A stretch of 64,000 bases of DNA, from the NCBI RefSeq assembly GCF_016545825.1, contig NC_052620.1:4526001-4590000 (forward strand), read 5' to 3'. The DNA is from Eucalyptus grandis. Its lineage: Eukaryota > Streptophyta > Magnoliopsida > Myrtales > Myrtaceae. Shown piece by piece: positions 48,650 to 59,484 of this stretch. Within the stretch, counting starts at the first letter, position 1. Each line of letters starts with the position of its first letter. The notes under the pieces were generated by a model. That model made no database searches, had not been told where the DNA came from, and saw nothing but the letters and a program-made list of their open reading frames with translations. The translations under genes and the position numbers were made by a program.

Positions 48650-49706
48650 CTATGAAGCACAAACACGTTTTGGAACCTTCCGTGTCGTGTCGGACACGTG
48701 TCGGGGAGTCTAACACGCTCGGACATGCAATCAACACATTTCGGAAAATCCGACGCATGGTCAACTCTTCTCGACACACTCCGACTCGCGTGTCCGAAAT
48801 TGCAAGAAGCTGGGTTTCTGGAGTAGGTCCGCAAGCGTGAAGGGAGAGTGAATTATTGTAGAAGGCGATGGAGGGTGGAGATGAGGGCAAGGGAAAGGAA
48901 GCGAGGCTACGGAGGTGAGACTGTAGTGGTGAGGCCACGACGGTGAGGCCGCAACTGTAAGAGAGCATTGGAGGAAGAGAGAGCGAGGCAACCAAGAGGG
49001 CCACGACTGCAATGCCGTGACAGAGGGCCGGAGACAAGGCTACGACCACAAAGGTGGGAGGGCTAGAGGCAAGGCAGCGAGCAATTGCGATGAGGCGACC
49101 AAGAGAGAGTATAGATTGAGAGGAAGAGGATCGTGCAATGAGGAGGAGGAAGCGGCCAACGTTTTCTGGGGGTTTCCAAGGTTGCTCTTTTTGCTTTAGG
49201 AAGAAGAGCAAAAAAAAAGATAAAGATTGGGGATGCCGTGCAAGGAGGAGGAGGCGGCTAGGGTTTAGGTTTCAAAGGAAGGGCAGAAAAAATAAATAAA
49301 AAATGGGGGTGCCGTAGAGGAGGAGCCTAGGAGGAAGAGTAGATGACTAGGGTTTGGGTTTTCAAGGAAGAGCAGGAAAAAAAAAATTAAAATGGGGATG
49401 CCTGTCCAATTTGGCGGGATTTTTCGTTTTTTTTTTTTTTCTTTTCATTTTTGGAGGGGGAGGGTGGAGGGTGATTTCAAGAAAAAGATGAATAATGTTA
49501 AATAATGATAAATTATAATCACCGTAAAAGATCATAAACTTATTTAAATAAGTTGACTCTACTCTTTATTTTTGAAACAATCATATGTATATATAAAAAT
49601 ATTATTTATTATATAATGTGTCTTAAAGTATTAAAATTCTCTACTTTTTTAAAAATGATGTGTCGTGTCGTGTCGAACATCGTGTATCTATGTCTATGCT
49701 ATATAG
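48650..49706. mobile_element. TIR DNA element with 8-bp TSD, left of the receptor kinase
   Basis: It begins CTATGAAGCAC and ends GCTATATAG, inverted with allowance for changes. Near-identical 8-bp flanks ATGGTGGC (48642-48649) and ATGATGGC (49707-49714) suggest a hAT-type duplication. Subterminal regions are full of GTGTCGTGTCGGACACG-like repeats on both sides. No transposase is visible; the 48.8-49.4 kb open frames are in purine-rich filler. It is related to 53743-54428. Confidence 0.65.
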
Positions 49707-49714
49707 ATGATGGC

Positions 49715-50471
49715 AGGAGGTCAATGCTCTCCCTTGGTCAATTTTCTAATCATGAGTCGCTTAAAAGTTTTGACCGCAATTCGGTGTGGTGCCATGATAA
49801 TTAAGTTCTCGGTTTAAGAATTGTTGTACCATTCAAATAATATAATGTCTAGTGCACCTAGAGAACCCTTGACAAGTCTTATGTCGGAAAAGCATTTAAT
49901 GAAACTTTCAAACCAGTCAAATCATATGGACTTTGATAACTAATGGGAAAAAAGGGTGGTTGCTAACCAACGCTTGAATCTTTCCAAGATGATCTTAGCT
50001 TAGCATTTTCACTAAATTAATCTAGCGATTCGCAGCAATCAAACATAAGCAGAACACGAAATTCCCATTTACAATTGCACAACATTTAAATTGGAGATTA
50101 AGGTTTCGATGAAGAACATCTGACCATGCTCTCACCAAATTAATTTTTCCATTAAGAGGAGCTTAAAGGAAATTCAACCACATAACTAGGTTTGGTGCCA
50201 CGTGGCGGTGTGGGAGTTTTTACTAAGCATCCGATCGAGAAAACGACAGTCACACCTCAGATTGAAGGATTAGAATATTCAAACAACCTAGAAAGAACCC
50301 TAAAGAATTATTTTAACCAATCAAAATCATGATAACTTTGACTTACTGGTTCCAACCGTAAGTTGCTGAGAAAGGGCCTGGTTGCTATCCAACCTTGACT
50401 GATTCCAAGAAGATCAAACGCTATAAGTTCTGTGATCTGGTTGGGCAATTCAGAGTCTCCATCTTCTCAGC
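49715..50471 (+). promoter_or_regulatory. Upstream region of the lectin receptor kinase
   Basis: This is the non-coding sequence before the gene start, with two ghost copies of parts of it at 3127-3547 and 5574-5715. TATAAG at 50422-50427 is a possible TATA box about 45 nt before the ATG. I see no other defined site. Confidence 0.45.
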
Positions 50472-52808
50472 ATGGCATCTATCACATGTTTTCTGTTTCT
50501 TTTAGCTTCTGCTTTTCTTGCGAAAGCTCAAGAAACAAGATCAAACATAACAAAAAGTTCTTCCCTAAGTCCAACCTCTAACTCCTCTTCTTGGCTCTCA
50601 CCTTCAGGACTCTATGCCTTCGGTTTCTACCCTCAAGGCCAGGGCTACGCGGTCGGGATTTTCCTCGCTGGGATCCTGCCCAGAACCGTCATCTGGACCG
50701 TGAACCAGGACAATCCACCTGTTTCTGCTGGTGCCACCGTGCTTTTCACCAACGATGGTCGCCTCATACTGCGATCCTCACAGGGTCAAGAAACTTCCAT
50801 TACTTCGGCCACTGGATCGGCTTATTCCGCTTCTATTCTTGATTCGGGCAATTTTGTGCTCTATGATCCTAAGGGAAGCGTACTATGGGAGAGCTTTGAC
50901 TACCCGACAGATACCCTTTTGCCGACCCAGCGCCTCTTGGCAGGCCAACAGATAATCTCTAGCATCTCCGGAACGAACCACTCGACTGGAATTTTCCGTC
51001 TCAAGATGCAACACGATGGGAATCTGATTCAGTATCCAGTGAACACTCCGGATACTGCTCCATATTCTTATTATACATCTTGGACGGGCGGCACCGGAGA
51101 CAACGTCTCGCTCAACTTTGATGTTGATGGTCATTTGTTCTTGCTCAACACCACAGGCTATGTCATAAAGAATATTACATCCGGAGGGTTGCCGACGAAT
51201 AGCATCATTTATATCTTTAGGATTGACTCTGATGGCTTGATGAGATTATATTCGTATGATTTGAATCAAAAGGGAAATTGGTCGGTTGTATGGTCGTCTA
51301 CAAATGATGAATGTGATCCAAAGGGTTTATGCGGCCTAAACGGTTTCTGTGTCAAAAATGACCAACAAGCGAATTGCCAATGTCTTCCTGGATTTGATTT
51401 TGTTGAGCCGGGAAATTGGGCAGCGGGCTGCGAGAGGAATTTCACAGCGGAGACTTGCAAGACAGGAGACGCAGGTGCGAGTTACATCATCCAAGCTGTT
51501 GATTCTACCCTTTGGGAAGATGATTCGTACTCGGTTGTTTCGTCAACAGATAAAGATGGCTGCAAGCAGGCCTGTTTAGAGGACTGTAACTGTGAGGCTG
51601 CGCTCTACAATGGTGGGAATTGCAGGAAACAAAGGCTTCCACTGAGATACGGAAGAAGATTGGTAACTGATCCGACCAGCGCTCTGATCAAGGTAGGCAT
51701 CGCGAAACCCGTTAACGGTAATCAAAACAAGAAGGAGACAACCCGAATGGATATACTATTTCTTAGCCTTTCGCTCCTCGCTTTTGGATTCATTATGATG
51801 GCTATTTCTCTAGTTTTAATATGCAAGAACAACGTGTGGACGTACCAAAGGATCCGTAATAAGATAGAGGTTGGTTTGGCAAAAGATCAAGCACCTCGAC
51901 TGTTTACTTATGCAGAACTCGAATTAGTCACCGACAATTTCAAGGAGCAGATAGGTAGAGGAGCATTTGGAACAGTTTATAAAGGGGTGATTGGCGAGAA
52001 AATGGTTGCCGTCAAAAGACTGGATAAGTTGTTGGCTGAAGGGGAAAGAGAGTTTCAGACTGAGGTTGAAGTCATCGGTCGAACCCACCATCGAAATCTA
52101 GTCCGCCTCCTTGGGTATTGTATGGAAGGATCGAATAGGCTTTTGGTGTACGAGTACATGAGCAATGGATCACTCGCAAACGTACTCTTCGATAGTCTCG
52201 AAAGCCGGCCGTTTTGGGAGGAAAGAATGGAGATAGCACGGGATATAGCCCGAGGAGTGCTATATCTGCATGAAGAGTGCGAGACACAAATTATCCACTG
52301 CGACATAAAACCACAGAACATACTCATGGGTGAGAACCGTGCCAAGATTTCGGATTTTGGACTTGCAAAGCTGCTAAACGAAGACCAAACTAGAACCTTT
52401 ACCGGGATTCGTGGGACCAGAGGTTATGTGGCGCCCGAGTGGCACCGGAACCAGCCCGTGACGGTGAAAGCAGACGTTTACAGCTTTGGGATCATGCTGT
52501 TGGAGATCATCTGTTGCCGGAAGAGCTTGGAATTGGAATTTCCGGAGAGGGAAGCCATCTTGGAAGAATGGGTTTGTGAATGCTTTTGGAATGGTGAGAT
52601 CGAGAAATTGACCGGTGACGAGAAGGTTGATGAGGATGAACTGAAGGCCGCTATCAAGGTTGCGCTCTGGTGCGTCTCTGATGACCCGTTGCTCCGTCCT
52701 ACGATGAAGAGAGTTCTATTGATGTTGGAAGGAAGTGCCCAAATCCTGATGCCTCCTATTCCTTCATCTTCCATTTTTACAGAGAAAAGTTTTGTTGTGA
52801 ATGCTTAA
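50472..52808 (+). CDS. G-type lectin S-receptor-like Ser/Thr kinase (LECRK3/RLK1 type)
   Basis: This is an intact single-exon gene of 778 residues for a plasma-membrane receptor kinase that probably senses an extracellular ligand, most often in defence. In order it has a signal peptide (1-19), a B-lectin domain (about 30-160, with LDSGNFVLYD and WESFDYPTDTLLPTQ), and an EGF-like Cys cluster (about 278-305). A PAN-like region follows (about 330-415), then a single membrane span (about 427-450). The kinase has a glycine loop GRGAFGTVY (about 494-502), Lys515, HCD at 609-611, DFG at 628-630 and RGYVAPEW. The Cys in place of Arg in HRD makes it a non-RD kinase, a class linked to innate immunity. 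The start is the first ATG, with a good signal peptide. Family length is normal. Two broken relatives lie at 3-6.4 kb. The ligand is unknown. Confidence 0.95.
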   Translation: MASITCFLFLLASAFLAKAQETRSNITKSSSLSPTSNSSSWLSPSGLYAFGFYPQGQGYAVGIFLAGILPRTVIWTVNQDNPPVSAGATVLFTNDGRLILRSSQGQETSITSATGSAYSASILDSGNFVLYDPKGSVLWESFDYPTDTLLPTQRLLAGQQIISSISGTNHSTGIFRLKMQHDGNLIQYPVNTPDTAPYSYYTSWTGGTGDNVSLNFDVDGHLFLLNTTGYVIKNITSGGLPTNSIIYIFRIDSDGLMRLYSYDLNQKGNWSVVWSSTNDECDPKGLCGLNGFCVKNDQQANCQCLPGFDFVEPGNWAAGCERNFTAETCKTGDAGASYIIQAVDSTLWEDDSYSVVSSTDKDGCKQACLEDCNCEAALYNGGNCRKQRLPLRYGRRLVTDPTSALIKVGIAKPVNGNQNKKETTRMDILFLSLSLLAFGFIMMAISLVLICKNNVWTYQRIRNKIEVGLAKDQAPRLFTYAELELVTDNFKEQIGRGAFGTVYKGVIGEKMVAVKRLDKLLAEGEREFQTEVEVIGRTHHRNLVRLLGYCMEGSNRLLVYEYMSNGSLANVLFDSLESRPFWEERMEIARDIARGVLYLHEECETQIIHCDIKPQNILMGENRAKISDFGLAKLLNEDQTRTFTGIRGTRGYVAPEWHRNQPVTVKADVYSFGIMLLEIICCRKSLELEFPEREAILEEWVCECFWNGEIEKLTGDEKVDEDELKAAIKVALWCVSDDPLLRPTMKRVLLMLEGSAQILMPPIPSSSIFTEKSFVVNA

Positions 52809-53742
52809 CAGATTGATGTGTATAATGCTGGGGAATCGACTCCTCTATAGTAGTCCTTTTGGGGTTGGACCAATATATGTATACGTTATACTTGTTCACT
52901 AAATAAAGTACAGATGATGTTTCATTCATGTGTGCACTAAAATTGGTAACTTTCCCATGATATACGGCGAATCGAACCAACGCCACATGCCCGATTTATA
53001 GACAGAATGAAGACGACTACAATGGCGGTGAGCAAGGGTTATCGTCTCAGAGTGCATGCTTCCTTCAACTATTGTTTCCTTCTCTTCTTTCTTCACTGTA
53101 TATAACTTCAGATTTCAGAATTCATGTTGCTTCAGCCATGAATGCTTTGTTTCAAACTTACAGATGAGTTGGGATGGTGATGTTTTTCCAAATTCTTATT
53201 AAGTATTTTACATGTCTATTTTCTATTGTTCCAGGATATTTTTAAGATACTTGATTGTAAAAGGGGCAAAGTTCGGACACTTACGGTGTCATTACCCCTT
53301 AATATAATCTGCAGCACAGCTGGTGATGAAGGAGAAAGATTGAAAATAACTTATTTAGGCCAATCGTCAAAGATTGTTGTGCTTCGTTAGTTGGAAGAAC
53401 TGACCTGTCGAGTACTTTACAAATTAGCCCATCTTACGAGGGAAAGATTATTAAAAGGCGTCAAAATTGACATTTACGGATGCTCTCATTTGGTTGGTCT
53501 CGCTACGGCTAAGTTCCATTCACAATCCGCATATCTAATTCACTTGCCGTGACTTGCTGGTTGCTGGAGGAATCCTCTTGACCAGCAGAAACGAATTTGA
53601 AATATTTGCAGCGAATACTCATACACACTGGGTTCAAGATGTCCACAGTCAACAAGCCAATACATCAGAAAAAAGGAGTGATGTTCGTTGAATCACCGTG
53701 AATTCTTCAAGGGGTTATTTCATGGAATGGAGAACCGACAGG
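52809..53742 (+). other. 3' UTR and downstream flank of the receptor kinase
   Basis: No gene here. The first 360 bp match the flank of the unit B pseudogene (6030-6420), sharing AACTTTCCCATG and GGTTATCGTCTCA. The end (53690-53742) matches 5045-5090 of unit A. Confidence 0.6.
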
Positions 53743-54428
53743 CTATATAGCACCGACACGGACACGCGACGCGCGACACGACACGACACAACACGCCGAC
53801 ACGTAATTTCTTAAAAATAAAGAATTTCGACACGTCCGACACGTTATATATTAAATATATTTTTATATATAAATACATAAATAAATAAATAAAATAGCCT
53901 AGAATTAATTTACGAAAAATATTAAATAATATCATTCATTATTTTAATTTGTTACAATAATACACAAAATTTAGAGGAAAAAAACATTGTTTAAAGAAAA
54001 ATGCTGAAATGATATTTTTAAATGTATTTATTTATCATTTATAGCATTTTTATTACTTCTTTCATAGTAAAAGACTTTTTTAAAAAAATAAAACAATTCT
54101 GAAAAAACAAAACTGATAAAAAAAATTGATCCCGTGTGTGTATATTTATAGCAATTTTATTACTTCTTTTATTACTTCTTTTGTGTATATTTATATTTTG
54201 ACCCCTCAAGTATTATAAATTTTTAAAATTGACCCCGTACGTGTCGGAATCGCGTGTCAAAATTCTAATTCTGAACTCGCATGTCGGAGAGAGTTGACTA
54301 CGTGTCGAATTTTTCGATACTCGTTGACCGCATGTCGGAGCGTATCAGGACGTGTCGGAGCATATCGAACACGTGTCAGAATGTCAGACACAACACGAAG
54401 GTTTTCGGAGAGTATCCGTGCTACATAG
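53743..54428. mobile_element. TIR DNA element with 8-bp TSD, right of the receptor kinase
   Basis: The left end CTATATAGCACCGACACGG and the reverse complement of the right end, CTATGTAGCACGGATAC, are inverted repeats. Flanks are CCGACAGG (53735-53742) and GCGACAGG (54429-54436), seven of eight alike. The homologous site in unit A (about 5090) has no insert. The interior is AT-rich with GACACG repeats near both ends. It is non-autonomous and of the same family as 48650-49706. Confidence 0.75.
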
Positions 54429-54860
54429 GCGACAGGCCATCGCATTGGATATTCGCACAAGAGATGGGTAGTTTTGCAAGTGACCTTTTGTGTCAGTTTT
54501 ATCAGCGTGCTTCCGTCTTGTTCCAATTGAACCGCCTATTCCTGACTGCGGTTCTACTCGGACACCATCGGTCAACATCAGCACCCTATACTGCAATAAA
54601 TGCTTTGATAGCGAACACCCGATCAACTTGACAACGAGTCTGGGGACTGGTTGTCCATCGACTCGCCAACAGCCTCAGAGCTTGCTCCAATCTCCATCAC
54701 AACTCGCCCCAATCTCCTTCACAACTCGCCCGATGCCGTGTTCAAAGGCACCATATGTTTTCAAACTGAAATCAGACCGACCACCCCATTCGGCGGGGCA
54801 GGGGAACAAGTAATGAATCCGGCCGTTTTCTTTTTTTCTTTCTCACACATTTCATTCTAA
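54429..54860 (+). other. Downstream flank segment shared with unit A
   Basis: This is homologous to 5090-5566. A short local duplication (AATCTCC.TCACAACTCGCCC, about 54698-54735) is present only here. No gene is evident on either strand, although the block is well conserved between the two copies. Confidence 0.6.
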
Positions 54861-56268
54861 ATCGGTCAAAACCATGTTCGAACCAGTTTAACCTATGCCA
54901 GCGAATAGGCAGCAAGTCTAGTTGTCATTAAGAGAATTGAACAGGGGTGTCGAGGGTCAAACTCCCTATCGACCTCAAGGATCTTACCTTATCTCGAGTA
55001 TATGCCGTCCGAGAAATTTCTTTCAATTTTTGGGCAAGCAAGCTGTTTGAGTGGTTCTGTGATGAAGACATTCTGATGTGATGTTGTATTGAAGCGGAAT
55101 ACACTGCTTCCATATGCTTTGGGTATATGGTCAGAGAGAGATGCAAGAATGCTCGGAGACACCAGTTCTCGTCCTGAGTCAAGCCTTTGTCAAGCCCAAA
55201 GGTTAGGCTACAGAGACATATCCTGCCGCCCGTTCTGAAGTAAAATGGAATGAACAAGCTAACGCTAGTTAGATAGCCAAACACCGACAGGGATCCGTCG
55301 GGCGCTGAGAAGGGAGCAATCAGTCGATGCTGTCAGCTTGGTATCAAGGATTTCGAAAAGGTGTCGCAAAATCAGATGCCCAAGCTGCAATGTTCTTTGT
55401 TTCAAGCCACCAGACCGCCTGTTTCATATAGCCTTTTAACTCTTTATCATTATTAAGTTATAAAAATATAACCTATTGTCAATGAAAATATATCTAGTAA
55501 TTAAAAATATAAAAGACATCCATCAGTATTGAAATGACCTACATTCATGGAAAGTTCAAAATCATATGAACATGTTGTTCATTTATCCTTTCTATCATTT
55601 TACTTCGATTATCAAATTTACAATCCAATAATCTGGCGATATGGACATATTTTCTTTTGCATTTTTATCCATTAGTTTCATCTTATTTGGATACAATTGC
55701 ATAGGAAAAAATTCAAGACATGAAAGAGTGCAAATTATCTTAAATAAATCTAGAAATTATTATTTCAAGTCAATCTAGCTATATGAGCTATAAAGACATG
55801 AAAGACGTGATAGGACGGACTAACACATCCTATAGAGCTTCCCTAATTCATCTATCTCCAAAATAATATGATTTAACTTCTCAATGTAATATGATTTCAA
55901 AATTTGATGATTTAGCTTAGATAAAATCATATGATCTTTTTCAAAGGAATCTATTATGCAGTTTGATGAAAAAAATGTCGTTTCTCTCCCATGCATAACA
56001 CAGGTCTTATGGCTAGTTTTATAACAATTATAAACATCGATATGGACATTCAATTACCTTTACAAATTGTGATGAAACAACAGATTTCGCCACAATTTTC
56101 CAAGCCCCCTGTACTACAGTGATTGTACAGTAGCCATTGCATGCTGAGGATCCACTAATTCTGAAATTGGAAATCACACCAGATGTATGAGGGATACAGT
56201 CGATGGAGCCACAACAAGAGAAAAATGGCAGATATAGAAAAAACAAAGTTACTGGGATAGCCTGCTTA
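54861..56268. other. Intergenic, no recognised feature
   Basis: The first 580 bp are of mixed composition with a 118-codon minus-strand open frame that has no recognisable domain. The rest is AT-rich. Confidence 0.5.
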
Positions 56269-56884
56269 AGGGCTAATTCTGAAAAAAACACCAACTTTAG
56301 GTCAAGTAATAATTCTGGCCCCAACTTTTTTTTATCTCATAAAAAATTACAAACATTCACCCTTTTCCCAAATCTGGCCCCCACCGTTAACTCTCTGTCT
56401 AAAGTCAACCTTGTTTCAATAAAAAAAGGTTCTAGTCGTGAGCTTAGCAGATCTTGTCCATGGTATCTCTCAACAGGCAGTGGTCTACAGCTTCAAATTA
56501 CGACAAAATGGGAAAGTCTCGCTAGAGAAATTCAAACTGGAAAGCTGTTTTCTTGCCGGTGAAGTATAGGACATGATGAACAACTTCACTGTTATTCTCC
56601 AAGCTGAGGCTTAGAGAAGAAGTCAATTAATAGTGCTTTAAATGCACCCAGCAAGTGCACATGGATTTATTGCTTAGGACAATCAATGGTTCTATGTTAA
56701 AGGGGCCAAACTTGGAATTTAAGTGAAACTTGGTGATTTTTTATTTTAGACAAAAAAAAAAAAAAAAAGTCGGGGGCCAGAATTGTTACTCGACCTAAAG
56801 TTAAGTGATTTTTTACGTGACAAAAGAGTTGGGGCTACAATTGCCACTCGACCTAAAGTTCGTGCTTTTTTTTGGAATTAGGCC
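56269..56884. mobile_element. Small TIR element, Mutator-like TSD
   Basis: The left arm GGGCTAATTCTGAAAAAAAC and the reverse complement of the right arm GGCCTAATTCCAAAAAAAAG are inverted repeats. Both arms continue through ACTTTAGGTC and GGCCCC-type blocks. Flanks GCCTGCTTAA (56259-56268) and GCCTGATTAA (56885-56894) match at nine of ten positions. It is 616 bp, with no coding domain. It lies downstream of the ATG1t-like gene. Confidence 0.7.
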
Positions 56885-57111
56885 GCCTGATTAATGTACC
56901 CCTCTAGGGCCAGAACTGGAAACAGTTACCAACAAATTATGATGATGATATACAAGATTGCTTAGTCCTCTAAACTGAAGCATATCAATGGAAAGCCGAA
57001 TTACTGGAAGAGGATGTTTTCTTTGCAGTTGATTAGATACTAACCTTCAACAAGTAAAATCACCATGAGTGAAAATTGGTAGTACTTCCACAGAAACACA
57101 ACTTTTAGATT

Positions 57112-59484
57112 TTACGTAATCGATCTTTTTCTCCTCAAAAATCTGTGCCGGTAAAACTCTTCAAAGGACAGACGGTTCACTGCAATGATGCATATCGAAC
57201 AATTAATTCCACAAGTCTTTTAAAATGAAGCTGAGACAAGGTAGATGCTAAACCTGGATTAACAGAGAGTAGCCTGCAACAAATGTCAATGCAGTCAGGA
57301 TGCAATTCAGGTAGCACAAGGTGAGAAAATGGAAGACTTTTAGATGACTTGATGCTCCGCAGAAGCTGCAGAGAAGAGAAACAAACAAATCAAGGGAACT
57401 CATATTACTGGGTTCAATAAGTTTAAACAAGCTATTGGTTGAGGAGATAATCCTACCTGAACATTAGTCGGCCCACAAAATGGTGGACGACCATTGAGAA
57501 GCTCAAAAAGAATGGCACCAATACTCCACATATCCACCTGCAGCAAATCACTCAACCTAAATTCTTTCTTCTTGTCTGTTTCCTTTTCTTTTTCTGGTAT
57601 TTTGTGTACATCCTACTGGTCTAGACAGAGACCAACATTGCTACCCCAACAAAGGCCAGGGAATTGATCCTTGGCCAGGACCTTTGGAGAATGCAAATCT
57701 CATTCCAGATTTGATTATGCATTGACACAGGATTCTCGTACCTTGTCATCATACTTTTGGAATAGAAGAACTTCTGGGGCCATGTATAATGGAGACCCAC
57801 ATACAATATCAGCAGTGCAACCAGGTTGTAAAGTCCTGTTCCAAGGATACCAAAAAAAATCCCATAATTTCACCTCAACTATAAAAGCAATTACCAAATT
57901 AAATTCTATAAAATGTCTAGCACATTTGAGTGTACCTTGAGAGACCAAAATCAGCTACCTTGAGCACTTTATCCTCTTCAGAACCAGATAACAAGATGTT
58001 CTGCTCAAACAGTGTCGAAAAAGGAAGAGCAGCGATAAGCTCATTTGAAGTTTAAACAAAGACATGTCTGCAACTTAAACTCTCAAAAACTTGCATTTAC
58101 AGAAAAAACATAGTTGTATATGAAATCATTGATTAGAAGCAGAGTACTAGATACATTGCCTCACATGCTAACTAATTTTTTTGGTCAGAATGCCAACTAT
58201 ATGAAAAGGGGAAAAAGAATACACAACCAGAAAAATAACCAGAATCAGTCATGACATATTTCATCGCATCACCCGATCACTGAATTCTCCCTCTGAGCAG
58301 CAGTCTTCATATAACAAGCTTATCTATATGCATATAAGCAACAATCAAAGTAAACACAATCAACAATAAGGCATTCAGCTTCATGCTGATTACTTGCTTA
58401 ATTATTCCATTGATCACTCGGGATGTCGAAATGTTTAGAAGGTAAGTCCAACTAAAGTTAACCAAAGGAAAGTTCCCATGGAAGGGATCATCGTTGAGTT
58501 GATCTCATTGGCAAGCCTAATAATTCTCTTCAGTTAAGCAGTCTCGACAGCTATTAGATAGGATGTCTTACGCAGTAGAAATTTGTTGAGACTCAAGGCA
58601 ACCTTGATGATAAAATAGGCCTCAACAATGTAAACCTTTAATGCGAGGCACATATGCAAAAAGCTCATGACCTGCCTATTTGCAAAGGAAAATAATCTCA
58701 TACCTGTGGTTTCAAGTCCCTATGAACCATATGGTAGGAGTGCAGTATTTCCAAGGCAGCTCCTATATGTTTGCCAAGTAAGCAAAGTCAGTAATCAATT
58801 CAAAGAAAGCAACACTCGCCCAACATACGAACGAAACAGAGGAAATACCCAGCTGCTGCATGAATTTTCTAGCAGTTTCTTCCCCAACCGGCCCGTGCAG
58901 TCGGACATAAGACGCTAAATCTCCGCCGGCACAGAACTCCAGGACCATGTATAAGCAACCATTGGCCTGATGATGAAAACCAAACCAATTTCAATCCCAC
59001 GAGAAACCATCCCCAGAAATGACTCCACACACAAATTTCATCCACCACACCGACCCAAGATATATCAGGAAGCCCCGCCCTCAATCACAATGTAAAGCAT
59101 GTACAGCTGAAGTTCAGAATGCAAAAACCACATCTTTGATCCGTATTAATCACCCGACCGTCCATAAGACAACGACCCACGAGCTGAAAAGAGGTGAGCA
59201 TCAACGTAGAGACCAAAGCAATCGACCTGAAGCACGCGAAGGAGGCGAATGATGTTGGGATGATCGACGGAGGACAGGAAATCGAGCTCGCAGTCCAGGC
59301 AGCTCCGGAGGTGCCGGTTCAGCCTCGAGAGGTGGACTTGCTTCACCGCCACCACCTCGCCGCTGGCCCTGTGCGCCGCCCTCCACACCGTCGAGGAAGA
59401 CCCTTCGCCGAGCTTCGACGACAGGAGGTAGTCGCCGACCGCCGTCGCTTCGGAGAGATTCACGGTCGCCGCTTCGGGTTCCAT
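57112..59484 (-). CDS. ATG1t: ATG1t-like serine/threonine kinase, eight exons
   Basis: Minus-strand exons: 59227-59484, 58849-58966, 58704-58762, 57936-58000, 57742-57835, 57457-57537, 57254-57365 and 57112-57179. All junctions are GT..AG and phases agree, giving 284 residues. The kinase has glycine loop GEGSSSTVW (26-34), Lys48, HRDLKPQN from 139 (Asp141), DFG 162-164 and APE 186-188, so catalytic residues are complete. [21 protein letters not shown] and [13 protein letters not shown] fit the ATG1/ULK family that starts autophagy. The last exon ends [14 protein letters not shown] plus a few basic residues and a stop, so the regulatory C-terminal half of ATG1a-c is missing, as in plant ATG1t. 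Arabidopsis ATG1t is longer (about 408 residues, recalled), so an unseen extra exon is possible. Confidence 0.88.
58165..58199 (-). mobile_element. Micro retro-insertion in an ATG1t intron
   Basis: ATGCTAACTA (58165-58174) and ATGCCAACTA (58190-58199) flank ATTTTTTTGGTCAGA. Read on the minus strand this is TCTGACC followed by A7. It has the same design as the stubs at 12428 and 47790, here within the intron between exons 3 and 4. Confidence 0.5.

Noticed and set aside
48609..49211. 200-codon minus-strand open frame
   Set aside because: It lies inside the TIR element with purine/pyrimidine-biased filler and repeated GACACG ends; no domain recognised.
54928..55284. 118-codon minus-strand open frame
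   Set aside because: No recognisable motif, no homologous copy, and composition like neighbouring spacer.
56028..56324. Possible further ATG1 exon on the minus strand
   Set aside because: The translation has no ATG1 similarity, part of it lies in the TIR element, and the exon 8 model already ends with an in-frame stop.
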